Part shown: positions 52,020-60,622 of the stretch, one piece after another
Layout: the number at the start of each line of letters is the position of its first letter
How positions within the stretch are numbered: the stretch's first letter is position 1
DNA from: Eubacterium_G segne
GTDB taxonomy: Bacteria > Bacillota > Clostridia > Lachnospirales > Lachnospiraceae
DNA: 64,000 nucleotides
NCBI RefSeq assembly: GCF_014287775.1
Contig: NZ_JACOOZ010000002.1
Location: 124,001 to 188,000, forward strand
Direction of reading: 5' to 3'
Translations under genes and position numbers: made by a program
The notes under the pieces: model-generated
Told to the model about the DNA's origin: nothing
The model's input: the letters and a program-made list of their open reading frames with translations, nothing else
Databases searched by the model: none

Positions 52020-54659
52020 TTATTTTTCTAAATGTGAAAGCTGTCCCTTAACCTGTTCCATCATCTGTTCATATTTAGCCTTCTTTTCCTTCTCCTCATT
52101 TATTTTCTTTTCAGGAGCCTTACTTACAAAGTTAGGATTTGAAAGCATTCCGTTTACTCTTGCAAGTTCCTTGTTAAGGCGTTCAACTTCCTTATGAAGT
52201 CTCTCAATTTCCTTTGCAATGTCAACAAGTTCGGCAAATGGCATGTAAATAGTAGCCTTTGGAATAACTACTGATACAGCGTCATCCTCAATGCCTTCCT
52301 TATCACTTTGAATAATAACCTCACTGGCATATCCTAAGGTAGCAAAGAATACATTTCCCTTTTCAAAGATTTCACGTACAGTTGCATCATCAGATACAAC
52401 AAATACTTTTGCCTTCTTGCTTGGTGCAACATTCATCTCTGAACGTATATTTCTGATAGAACGTACAGCTTCCTTAATAGTTTCAACTGCTGCTTCTTCT
52501 TTTTCAAATGTGTTTTCTTCTGAATACTCAGGCCATGATGAAATCATAATGGACTCTTCATCATCCTGAATATTACAGAATATTTCCTCTGTAATAAATG
52601 GCATATATGGATGTAAAAGTTTTAATGAGTCAATTAATACTTTCTTAAGTGTCCATAATGCAGCCTGTTTTGTATCATCATTATCATTGTACAATCTAGG
52701 CTTAACCATTTCAATATACCAGTCACAAAATTCTTCCCAAATAAAGTTGTAAATTTTGTCAGCTGCTATACCAAGTTCAAATTTATCAAGATTTTCTGTC
52801 ACATCTTTTGCCAAAGTGTTAACTTTTGATAAAATCCACTTATCTGCATCAGTTAAGTTTTCAGGTTTCTTACCTAAATCAATATTTTCTTCAGGAAGAT
52901 TCATCTGGATAAATCTTGAAGCATTCCAAACCTTATTGGCAAAGTTTCTTGATGCCTCTACTCTTTCCCAATAGAATCTCATGTCGTTACCAGGTGCATT
53001 TCCCGTAATAAGGGTAAATCTTAATGCGTCAGCACCATATTTATCAATAACCTCCAATGGGTCTATACCGTTTCCTAAAGATTTTGACATTTTACGTCCC
53101 TGTGAATCTCTAACAAGTCCGTGTATCAAAACTGTATCAAAAGGTACCTCTCCTGTATGTTCAAGTCCTGAGAACATCATTCTCATTACCCAGAAAGGTA
53201 TAATATCATATCCTGTTACTAATGTATTAGTAGGATAGAAGTAATCCATTTCTTCTGTTTTATCAGGCCAGCCCAGCGTACTAAATGGCCATAATGCTGA
53301 TGAGAACCATGTATCAAGAGTATCCGGATCCTGTCTCATTTCCTTACCACACTTAGGACATACTGCATGGTCTTCCTTTGTTACAACCATTTCACCACAG
53401 TCATCACAGTAAAATGCAGGAATCTGGTGTCCCCACCATAACTGACGTGAAATACACCAGTCACGGATATTTTCAAGCCAATGGAAATATGTTTTATCAA
53501 AATATCCCGGTACAAACTTAGTGTCACCTTTTTTAACAGCTTCTATTGCAGGCTTTGCCAGCTCATCCATCTTTACAAACCACTGCTTTGAAACTCTTGG
53601 TTCAATAGTTGTATGACATCTGTAACATGTACCTACATTATGTTCATGGTCTTCAACCTTAACCAGATATCCTTCCTTGTCTAAATCTTCTACAATTGCC
53701 TTTCTTGCTTCATATCTGTCCATACCTGCGTACTTAGGATAATCATCAACAATCTTAGCATCGTCTGTTAAAACATTAATAACAGGTAAGTTGTGACGAA
53801 GTCCAACTTCAAAATCGTTAGGATCATGGGCAGGTGTAATTTTAACTACACCGGTACCAAAGTCAATACCTACATAGTCATCGGCAATAATAGGGATTTC
53901 TCTTCCAACTAAAGGAAGTGTAAGCATCTTTCCTATTAAATGTTTATATCTGTCATCATTTGGGTTTACTGCTACTGCTGTATCACCAAGTAATGTTTCA
54001 GGTCTTGTTGTAGCCAGCTGGATATATCCTGAACCATCTGTTAAAGGATATCTTAAGTGCCAGAATTTACCTGCCTGGTCTTCATATTCTACCTCTGCAT
54101 CTGAAATAGATGTAAGGCAATGAGGGCACCAGTTAATAATTCTTTCACCCTTGTAAATCTGCTTTTTGTTATATAAATTAACAAAAACTTCCTTTACCGC
54201 CTTTGAACAGCCTTCATCCATGGTAAATCTTTCTCTGTCCCAGTCACAGGATGAACCAATCTTTTTAAGCTGTGAAACAATACGTCCGCCGTACTGCTTT
54301 TTCCACGCCCATGCTCTGTCTAAGAATGCGTCTCTCCCAATATCTTCCTTGGTAATGCCTTCTTCACGCATTTTTTCTACAATCTTAGCTTCTGTGGCAA
54401 TTGATGCATGATCAGTTCCCGGAAGCCATAAGGCTTCATAGCCCTGCATTCTCTTAAATCTAATCAAAATATCCTGCATTGTATTATCAAGGGCATGTCC
54501 CATATGAAGCTGCCCTGTAATATTTGGAGGTGGCATAACAATAGTAAACGGCTTTCTGCTTCTGTCTACTTCTGCATGGAAATATTTCTTTTCCTGCCAC
54601 TTTTCATAAAGTCTGTCTTCAATCTCTGCGGGATTGTAATTCTTTTCAAATTCCTTCAT
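52020..54659 (-). CDS. valS: Valyl-tRNA synthetase
   Basis: An 879-aa class I synthetase: PPPNITGQLHMGHALD (HIGH motif as HMGH), the editing domain near GTGVVKITPAHDPNDF, zinc Cys sets (CYRCHTT; CDDCGEM ... CPKCGKEM), KMSKSLGNG and a C-terminal coiled coil (about residues 800-879). A T-box leader controls it. The gene is followed by a 48-aa ORF and the zinc-ribbon TPR gene. Confidence 0.97.
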   Translation of the reverse strand: MKEFEKNYNPAEIEDRLYEKWQEKKYFHAEVDRSRKPFTIVMPPPNITGQLHMGHALDNTMQDILIRFKRMQGYEALWLPGTDHASIATEAKIVEKMREEGITKEDIGRDAFLDRAWAWKKQYGGRIVSQLKKIGSSCDWDRERFTMDEGCSKAVKEVFVNLYNKKQIYKGERIINWCPHCLTSISDAEVEYEDQAGKFWHLRYPLTDGSGYIQLATTRPETLLGDTAVAVNPNDDRYKHLIGKMLTLPLVGREIPIIADDYVGIDFGTGVVKITPAHDPNDFEVGLRHNLPVINVLTDDAKIVDDYPKYAGMDRYEARKAIVEDLDKEGYLVKVEDHEHNVGTCYRCHTTIEPRVSKQWFVKMDELAKPAIEAVKKGDTKFVPGYFDKTYFHWLENIRDWCISRQLWWGHQIPAFYCDDCGEMVVTKEDHAVCPKCGKEMRQDPDTLDTWFSSALWPFSTLGWPDKTEEMDYFYPTNTLVTGYDIIPFWVMRMMFSGLEHTGEVPFDTVLIHGLVRDSQGRKMSKSLGNGIDPLEVIDKYGADALRFTLITGNAPGNDMRFYWERVEASRNFANKVWNASRFIQMNLPEENIDLGKKPENLTDADKWILSKVNTLAKDVTENLDKFELGIAADKIYNFIWEEFCDWYIEMVKPRLYNDNDDTKQAALWTLKKVLIDSLKLLHPYMPFITEEIFCNIQDDEESIMISSWPEYSEENTFEKEEAAVETIKEAVRSIRNIRSEMNVAPSKKAKVFVVSDDATVREIFEKGNVFFATLGYASEVIIQSDKEGIEDDAVSVVIPKATIYMPFAELVDIAKEIERLHKEVERLNKELARVNGMLSNPNFVSKAPEKKINEEKEKKAKYEQMMEQVKGQLSHLEK

Positions 54660-54689
54660 TGTTTTCTCCTATTCTGTAAGATTATGAAA

Positions 54690-54954
54690 AGAAAAAGAGC
54701 AGCCATGCCACTCTTTTCTTTTGTATAGTAACCGGTAGCACACAAAGGGCGAATATATCGCGGTACCACCTTTCTTTATCACTTATCTTATCCTGTAACG
54801 GGGATGAAACGTCTGCGGCTAATTGGATAATCCATTTTTTACCACGGCTGCTTAGAAACTACCTTCACAAATACCTTCCTAAGAGGCTTCCACCATCCCT
54901 CTTTCTCTATAAGGGGTTATCTGCTACTCCTTTTCCTCAACGCATTTAAACATA
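54690..54954 (-). ncRNA. T-box leader of valS
   Basis: The minus-strand leader has the T-box core AAGGTGGTACCGCG (about 54759-54773), an upstream Stem I with AGGAGTAGCAGATAACC features and a candidate specifier GUA (54860-54862) in GAAGGTAGTTTC. A terminator hairpin (54693-54717, AAAAGAGTGGC / GCTGCTCTTTT, T-tail) follows. Uncharged tRNA-Val should pair with the specifier and with the T-box bulge, stabilise the antiterminator and switch on valS. The specifier matches tRNA-Val(UAC) at 31562-31634. The 347 bases upstream of valS are fully explained by this leader and its promoter. Confidence 0.93.
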
Positions 54955-54960
54955 TAGTCA

Positions 54961-54989
54961 ATGATAAATATTTTATTTATGTTTGTCAA
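54961..54989 (-). promoter_or_regulatory. valS T-box promoter
   Basis: On the minus strand perfect TTGACA (54984-54989), a 17-base spacer and TATCAT (54961-54966). Transcription would begin near 54954, at the 5' edge of the T-box. Confidence 0.85.
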
Positions 54990-55006
54990 CATCTAATATC
55001 AGCAAA

Positions 55007-55786
55007 TTAACTGTTTATTTCCACAATATATTCTTTTCTGCACTGAGTTACAAACATATCCTCATTTTCTTTTTTCCACTCTGACTGTATATGCACTTTT
55101 CTCTTTATAAGTTCTGCCCTAAGTCTGTTAATAACCGTATCGCTTACCTTATATTTTTCCTTATCTATGTTAAGTCTCTTTTCATTATCACTTAACAAAT
55201 CACATAGCAAAACCGACTCTAAGGACTCGTTGGACTTATTTAACCTGTATGCACATCTAAAGGCTGCTGCTCCATGTTCATATTCAAACAATCTTGCATA
55301 TGCTACACCTAAATTGTTGTAAACATCTCCGTAAAATCTTTCCGGAAGTTCTGTGTTTATAGCCTTGTTAAGAATACTGTTATAGTAGTTAATTGCCATG
55401 TTATATTTGTCTGTATCCATAAGTATGTCCGCCTTCGCCTTTATTCGTTCAGCTGTTGTTTTTGAACAAAGGGCAACTAAATGATTTTCCAGTTTTTCTG
55501 CTTCTCTTTCAGAATAATATCCGGAATTTTTAATAACAAAGGCAATTTTTTCTCCCAGTTCGCCTTTCTTTGCTATTATCTGCTTTAACCCGGAAGCAAT
55601 GGTTGTCTGCTTTAGTTCATTTTCAATATAATCAATTAATGTATCACTGAAAAAGGTATCATCTATTAAATACAGATAATTGTACAAATAATAACTTAAC
55701 TCCTCAATTGAATATATGTTTTTGTTGACTTCCTTAATATAGTATGGTTTCTCTGTATGTATCGTACACAAAGTAATATAATTCAT
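55007..55786 (-). CDS. TPR-like protein of the Hsp70-like/solenoid locus
   Basis: A 259-aa, mostly helical cytosolic protein. TPR-like pairs are visible around residues 125-185 (YNMAINYYNSILNKA; YNNLGVAYARLFEYEHGAAAFRCAYRLN). The N-terminal half (EELSYYLYNYLYLIDDTFF) is conserved-looking but not a known motif, and no catalytic residues stand out. It is the third gene of the operon after the solenoid and Hsp70-like genes (20-base gap, AGAGGAG before the ATG). Function unknown; a co-chaperone-like adaptor is inferred from context only. Confidence 0.75.
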   Translation of the reverse strand: MNYITLCTIHTEKPYYIKEVNKNIYSIEELSYYLYNYLYLIDDTFFSDTLIDYIENELKQTTIASGLKQIIAKKGELGEKIAFVIKNSGYYSEREAEKLENHLVALCSKTTAERIKAKADILMDTDKYNMAINYYNSILNKAINTELPERFYGDVYNNLGVAYARLFEYEHGAAAFRCAYRLNKSNESLESVLLCDLLSDNEKRLNIDKEKYKVSDTVINRLRAELIKRKVHIQSEWKKENEDMFVTQCRKEYIVEINS

Positions 55787-55806
55787 GACGTCTCCTCTTA
55801 AAAGTT

Positions 55807-57045
55807 CTATAAAGTAATTTCTTTTTTAACTGACATTCCTGAGGATTTAAAGAATTCTCCAAATCCTAAATCCTTTATTTCTATTTCAAAGGAATTTTCA
55901 GAAAGATATCTGAAATTTATTTCAAGTCTTGTGGTATTTGGCGGTCTCTTAGGAAAATCCTTTAAATCAATTTTGAAACTTTCATTGGCATGATTCATAA
56001 TGTCCTGAATTTCAAAGGAAGCCTCCGTAGGTTTTTCCATTATACACTCAGCCTTTGATTTTGCCTGGTGCCAATACTCTCCAATGTTTGAAAGGGTAAT
56101 GTAACTATCATGTTCCTTATATTTAACAGCCATAACAATTTTAACTCTCGTACGTCCCTTACAGGAAATAAGATATTTATCAAGAACCGGTACATAGAAA
56201 AATTCTCTTGCGCCATAGGCTGCCCCTTTTACTATAAGGTTACTACCTTTAAAAACTCTTCTGTTTCTGCACAAAACGGATAAGGTTTTCTGCCATCCGT
56301 CTACATAAAATCCTTCTCCTGAAAGAAAAACTCCTGACACAACATGTTTTTTAAGCTGTTCCTCCAAAAATTCAGAAAGTATTTCATCAGCTCCAAGAGG
56401 CTCTCTTGTAACTAAATCCATAGTGAATAAATTGCTTAAATCCGTCATTCTTACATCTGCCACATGAGGCTGTCTTCCTTTTATAACATTTAATCTTCTA
56501 CATGAAAACTCATGTTTATCCAGCTGCAAAAACAAAACATTATTTATCCATATATCCTTATTCTGATTTAAAACATAGTATACAAAGCTTTCTGAGTGAC
56601 TTATTACCTTTATGTCTTTTTCATTGTATCCCAACTCAGTAAATACCTCCAGCAGTCCCTTTATAACCTGAGGATTTACCTGATTTACAGTTACAAGAAT
56701 ATTTTTTATTAAACGTCCGTTGCTGTAATTAACCGCTAATTTAATTAGATATGACATAAATGTGGAAACTGCTTTTTTTGCCTCATCAGCATCATTTTCA
56801 CTGTCTTCGTTGAATATTTCCGGAAGATTTTTGTAAACTTTGCTTTTTTCAAGTCTTCCTTTATTAACTGCCTCATCGCCTGCTGACCATTCATTCAATT
56901 CACTGTTGTAGCATACAACGGCGGGAATCATATAATTATCCTCTGTTCCCACACTTACGGACTGGGGATTTCCATCATTATCCAAATATGCTATCTGTGC
57001 ATAGTCCATAGAAAAATCTATTCCTAAAATCATTCCTTTTCCCAA
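55807..57045 (-). CDS. Degenerate Hsp70-like protein (DUF5716-type)
   Basis: A 412-aa protein that I read as an actin/Hsp70-fold. Phosphate-1 motif: GIDFSMDYAQIAY (8-20). Adenosine-like strand: VFLSGEGFYVDGW (239-251). Connect-2-like: VKGAAYGAREF (272-282). C-terminal beta-sandwich (about 300-412): ESFKIDLKDFPKRPPNTTRL followed by FEIEIKDLGFGEF and KKEITL, which parallels the DnaK substrate-binding beta-domain. The phosphate-2 loop (DxGGGT in Hsp70) is replaced by LDKHEF (175-180), and there is no helical lid, so ATP hydrolysis is doubtful. The start is TTG with AGGAGG 8 bases upstream. It lies 40 bases after the solenoid gene. DUF number is recalled, not searched. Confidence 0.8.
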   Translation of the reverse strand: MGKGMILGIDFSMDYAQIAYLDNDGNPQSVSVGTEDNYMIPAVVCYNSELNEWSAGDEAVNKGRLEKSKVYKNLPEIFNEDSENDADEAKKAVSTFMSYLIKLAVNYSNGRLIKNILVTVNQVNPQVIKGLLEVFTELGYNEKDIKVISHSESFVYYVLNQNKDIWINNVLFLQLDKHEFSCRRLNVIKGRQPHVADVRMTDLSNLFTMDLVTREPLGADEILSEFLEEQLKKHVVSGVFLSGEGFYVDGWQKTLSVLCRNRRVFKGSNLIVKGAAYGAREFFYVPVLDKYLISCKGRTRVKIVMAVKYKEHDSYITLSNIGEYWHQAKSKAECIMEKPTEASFEIQDIMNHANESFKIDLKDFPKRPPNTTRLEINFRYLSENSFEIEIKDLGFGEFFKSSGMSVKKEITL

Positions 57046-57085
57046 AGCCTTGTCCTCCTAGTACCAGCTTAATTTCCGATGTAAT

Positions 57086-60000
57086 TTATAAAAGCTTAAA
57101 GATTTCTTTGCCTGCTTCCTTACAAAGAGCATATGACTGCATTATCTCCCTTGCCGCATCCTCTCTTCCTAAAGCCCTGCAAATCATCATTCCATTTATC
57201 ATTCCAAAACGTGACTCATCGTTGTAAATATTTTTTTCTGTTATTCTTACGGAATAATTATCCACTACCTTTCCATCAGGGTCTTCATCTGAATACTCCT
57301 TAATGCTGTAGTCAATTTCTTCACCATAAAACATAATTATTTCCTTAGTAAATATTCCCTGATAAATGCTTCCCATTTCTTCCGTAACTTTCTTTGTACG
57401 TCCCTCAGGAGTCTTTATGCTATAGGTAATATCTACCCTGTGTTTTGGATTTGTTCTAAAATCAATTATGGTTTTGTCCACAAGATTAAATGGTATCTTA
57501 AACCACTTATTAAACTTCTTATAAAACTCAAAATTAATATTATTCTTTGCCAATGTTTCTATTAATGACTGAAGAATCTTAATCTGTCTTTCAGTAAGGC
57601 TTGTTTTTTTAGACATAGCCTCCACAAAAGCAATACTACATATAACCGGTGTGTTTAATCCGTTGTCATATTCCTGCTCAAGAATTTCCCACACCACATC
57701 CGGACATTGCACCTTCTTAATAAAGTAGTTGTATGTCACATATGTGTAAAATGCCTTTCTTATAACTGTAGATGTTGCTTCTTCTAAATAAGACATATAA
57801 ATATCATATATTTTGTTTTCTGTATTTCCTTCAAAAATATACTGCACCAAGAGACGTTCAGCCATTGTATTATCCTTTATGCCTTTTGCTTTAATGGCAA
57901 GGTACAACTGGTAAAGTTCAAGACTTCCTGCCTCATAGTATTTTCCAAGGAACCTTAATACTCCCTCATCCCTGCATCCGTTTCTAAATGCACTGGCACA
58001 CATTTCTTCCACATAGTCATTTGGGTCACATTCAGGATTTGCCACTAACTCTATGCATACCTTTTCTAACAGGGAATTGCTTATTCCCTTATAACCATAC
58101 TTTGCCATATACGGATAAATCATTTCCATAAAGTTCTTTTCAATCATAACTTCCATTACTTTATTTCGTGATTTAACATCCAGTGAAGCCATATCAATTT
58201 GAAGAAGATAAATATCCAAATCTCCTTTATCGTAGCCCTTGTAATAATAATCCACAATAAACTCAATCAGTCTTTGCCTAAATTCCTCAGTAAGTCCCGG
58301 TGCACCCACCATTGCCTTTAATTCAATAAGCTTTCCCGGATTGTCTGCAGGATTTCTCATGATTTTTTCAATGTCACATAATTCTGTTAAAAGATTGCTT
58401 CCCACCTTTGAAACCGGTGCCGTTATTTCCATTTTTGAGATTTCATATTCCACATCTGAAATAATTCTTCCCCTTTTGTCCATAAATACAATAACCGGAT
58501 TATCTGTATATAACTGAACATACGCCATTCCGTCTATAAAGGACACTGTCTGGAAATCTTTTATTTCTTTATGATTTACAATAACATGCTTTATTTTCCT
58601 GTTATTAACCCTGATACAATAAGTATGGAGAACCTTAGCCATATTATCACCTAAGTTTCCCACAATAAAATCATCATTTAAAATTCTGTTGTATATAACT
58701 CTTAAATGACGGTTGTTATTGCCCTTCATAAGCTCTTCTGTTACATATTTTTCCAAATCATTGTAGCATTTAGTATAAATTTCATCTGTGTCACTGAAAT
58801 TAGTTACAAGATTTGCGTAAAAATAATCTCTGTTATACATTAAAGTATCAGTGCCATATGAAAAATACTTATATGCTGATTTTTCCAGCATATTGTAATT
58901 ATCCACATCTATTGTGTATATATAATACTCGTAAAGATTAGTGATTTTTAATTCTTTTTTTACACCTTCACTTATCCACTTAGAGTATTCCTTGTTGGCT
59001 CTGTTTCCATTAATAATTGCACCGCAAATACAGTAAAGTACATCTGTACTTTCAGTTTCCTCATATAACCTGCTTAAGATATTAATATAGTTTTCGTTAA
59101 ATTCCCTCTCCCTGCCAATAATATCTGCTGCCTGTTTTGCCAACTCTATTCCAACCATATGATACTTGCCGGCAAAATTTAAAATCTGGATTTCAAATTT
59201 GTTAAGCATTCTAAAAAGTTCCGGCTGCTCATTAATAACCTTTGCTGCCTCATAATACATAATAGGGCTGTGACAGCCGTTATTAAACATTCTCTTTACT
59301 AATGTATATTTAAGGCTTGGATTTTCATCATACCTGTCATCCATGTAAAACAGCATCCATAAAAGCTGCCATTTGTCGTATCCGCCTTCAAAATAACCTT
59401 TTATTTCTTCCTTAACTTCATATGTGTAGGAAGCATCATTTTTATATATAGATTTTAAATATAAATAATAGCAATAATAAATTACAGACTTTTCATCTTT
59501 AATGGAAACAAGATTAGATGCCCTGTTTAAATATTCTAATGCCATTTCGTCATCATTATTAGTTATTCCCACCTGAGCCTTTGCCAAAACTCCAACAATG
59601 TCATTTTTATTAGCTATTAATCTTTCCTCAGCAAGATTTAAAAGATTACTTTTCCATTTTTTACCATCTATAACCCCGGTACGGAAATCCAGATAGTTTT
59701 TTACCATATTGATGGTACTTTTTTTGTTTTTAAGGTACTCATCAATACTGTCTTTCTGATTTACAATAACCACATCATACACCAGTTTTTCGTTAGAGCT
59801 TCTTAAAATAATTCTTCCGCAATTACTTCCTCCGTGAAGTCTTCCTGCATTAATGAGATACTGATATTCAGCAATTTTTCCGTTAAATTCATCTCCGGAA
59901 ATTTTGTCCTTACAGCCATAGAAGAAGTCTCCCTGAACTTCCACGTCTATGTCCACGTAGCCCCAGCCGCTTCTTGAAATATTTAACACATCGCCATAGT

Positions 60001-60622
60001 TTTCTTTTATATCCGTATACTCTTTTATGGTATTAGAAATACTTATTTTCACTTTGTCCTTTAGTTTCATTCCTACTAAAAATTCCTCAAGAGCAATGTT
60101 TCTGTTAGTATTTCTCATTACCTGATTATACAAAGTAAGGGCATGGTCATCTTTTTTAAGGAAATATGTTTTAAATTCCTTTGATAAAAACAGCAAAAGT
60201 GCCTCATCATAGCTCACTCTTACAAGTTTCACAAAGTCCGTAAGAGCTGTAATTTCACCTATGGAAGATGTTATAACCTGCTTTTTCACTGTTATGCCAA
60301 AAGGAATGGCATAGTCCCCAGCAGTGGTTATTACACTAATGGTTCCGCTTATTACCTGTCCCTCATACATATTTTTAGAGGATACAACATATTTAACCTT
60401 ATTGTTAATCCCATTAAACTGGTTGTTCTCAAATTCAATGTGATTGTCAGTGGAAAAAACAATACCTTTAACGCTCATTCCGTGCTTACCATTAATGGCA
60501 ATCTCTCCGTATGTGCTTTCCCCCTGCTCTAATTCCACTGCTATTCTATTTTCAGATATTTCCGCATCCGGTGTTTCATACACCGCATTTCCTGATGCCA
60601 GTTTATCTATTAATGCCTTCAA
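57086..60622 (-). CDS. Giant solenoid protein of the Hsp70-like locus (DUF5717-type)
   Basis: A 1178-aa cytosolic protein with no signal peptide and no membrane helix. The first ~290 residues are beta-rich, with two or three Ig-like repeats (GEIAINGKHGMSVKGIVFS; VISGTISVITTAGDYAIPFG; CGRIILRSS). Residues about 310-1040 form a long alpha-solenoid of irregular helical repeats (WQLLWMLFYMDDRYDEN, CHSPIMYYEAAKVI). A beta-strand segment (about 1060-1150) with IFTKEIIMFYGEEIDYSIKE ends it. No enzyme motif is seen. The start is TTG at 60622, directly after the rarA stop, with GAGG 10 bases upstream. Partner of the Hsp70-like and TPR genes. Family recalled as DUF5717. Confidence 0.78.
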   Translation of the reverse strand: MKALIDKLASGNAVYETPDAEISENRIAVELEQGESTYGEIAINGKHGMSVKGIVFSTDNHIEFENNQFNGINNKVKYVVSSKNMYEGQVISGTISVITTAGDYAIPFGITVKKQVITSSIGEITALTDFVKLVRVSYDEALLLFLSKEFKTYFLKKDDHALTLYNQVMRNTNRNIALEEFLVGMKLKDKVKISISNTIKEYTDIKENYGDVLNISRSGWGYVDIDVEVQGDFFYGCKDKISGDEFNGKIAEYQYLINAGRLHGGSNCGRIILRSSNEKLVYDVVIVNQKDSIDEYLKNKKSTINMVKNYLDFRTGVIDGKKWKSNLLNLAEERLIANKNDIVGVLAKAQVGITNNDDEMALEYLNRASNLVSIKDEKSVIYYCYYLYLKSIYKNDASYTYEVKEEIKGYFEGGYDKWQLLWMLFYMDDRYDENPSLKYTLVKRMFNNGCHSPIMYYEAAKVINEQPELFRMLNKFEIQILNFAGKYHMVGIELAKQAADIIGREREFNENYINILSRLYEETESTDVLYCICGAIINGNRANKEYSKWISEGVKKELKITNLYEYYIYTIDVDNYNMLEKSAYKYFSYGTDTLMYNRDYFYANLVTNFSDTDEIYTKCYNDLEKYVTEELMKGNNNRHLRVIYNRILNDDFIVGNLGDNMAKVLHTYCIRVNNRKIKHVIVNHKEIKDFQTVSFIDGMAYVQLYTDNPVIVFMDKRGRIISDVEYEISKMEITAPVSKVGSNLLTELCDIEKIMRNPADNPGKLIELKAMVGAPGLTEEFRQRLIEFIVDYYYKGYDKGDLDIYLLQIDMASLDVKSRNKVMEVMIEKNFMEMIYPYMAKYGYKGISNSLLEKVCIELVANPECDPNDYVEEMCASAFRNGCRDEGVLRFLGKYYEAGSLELYQLYLAIKAKGIKDNTMAERLLVQYIFEGNTENKIYDIYMSYLEEATSTVIRKAFYTYVTYNYFIKKVQCPDVVWEILEQEYDNGLNTPVICSIAFVEAMSKKTSLTERQIKILQSLIETLAKNNINFEFYKKFNKWFKIPFNLVDKTIIDFRTNPKHRVDITYSIKTPEGRTKKVTEEMGSIYQGIFTKEIIMFYGEEIDYSIKEYSDEDPDGKVVDNYSVRITEKNIYNDESRFGMINGMMICRALGREDAAREIMQSYALCKEAGKEIFKLL

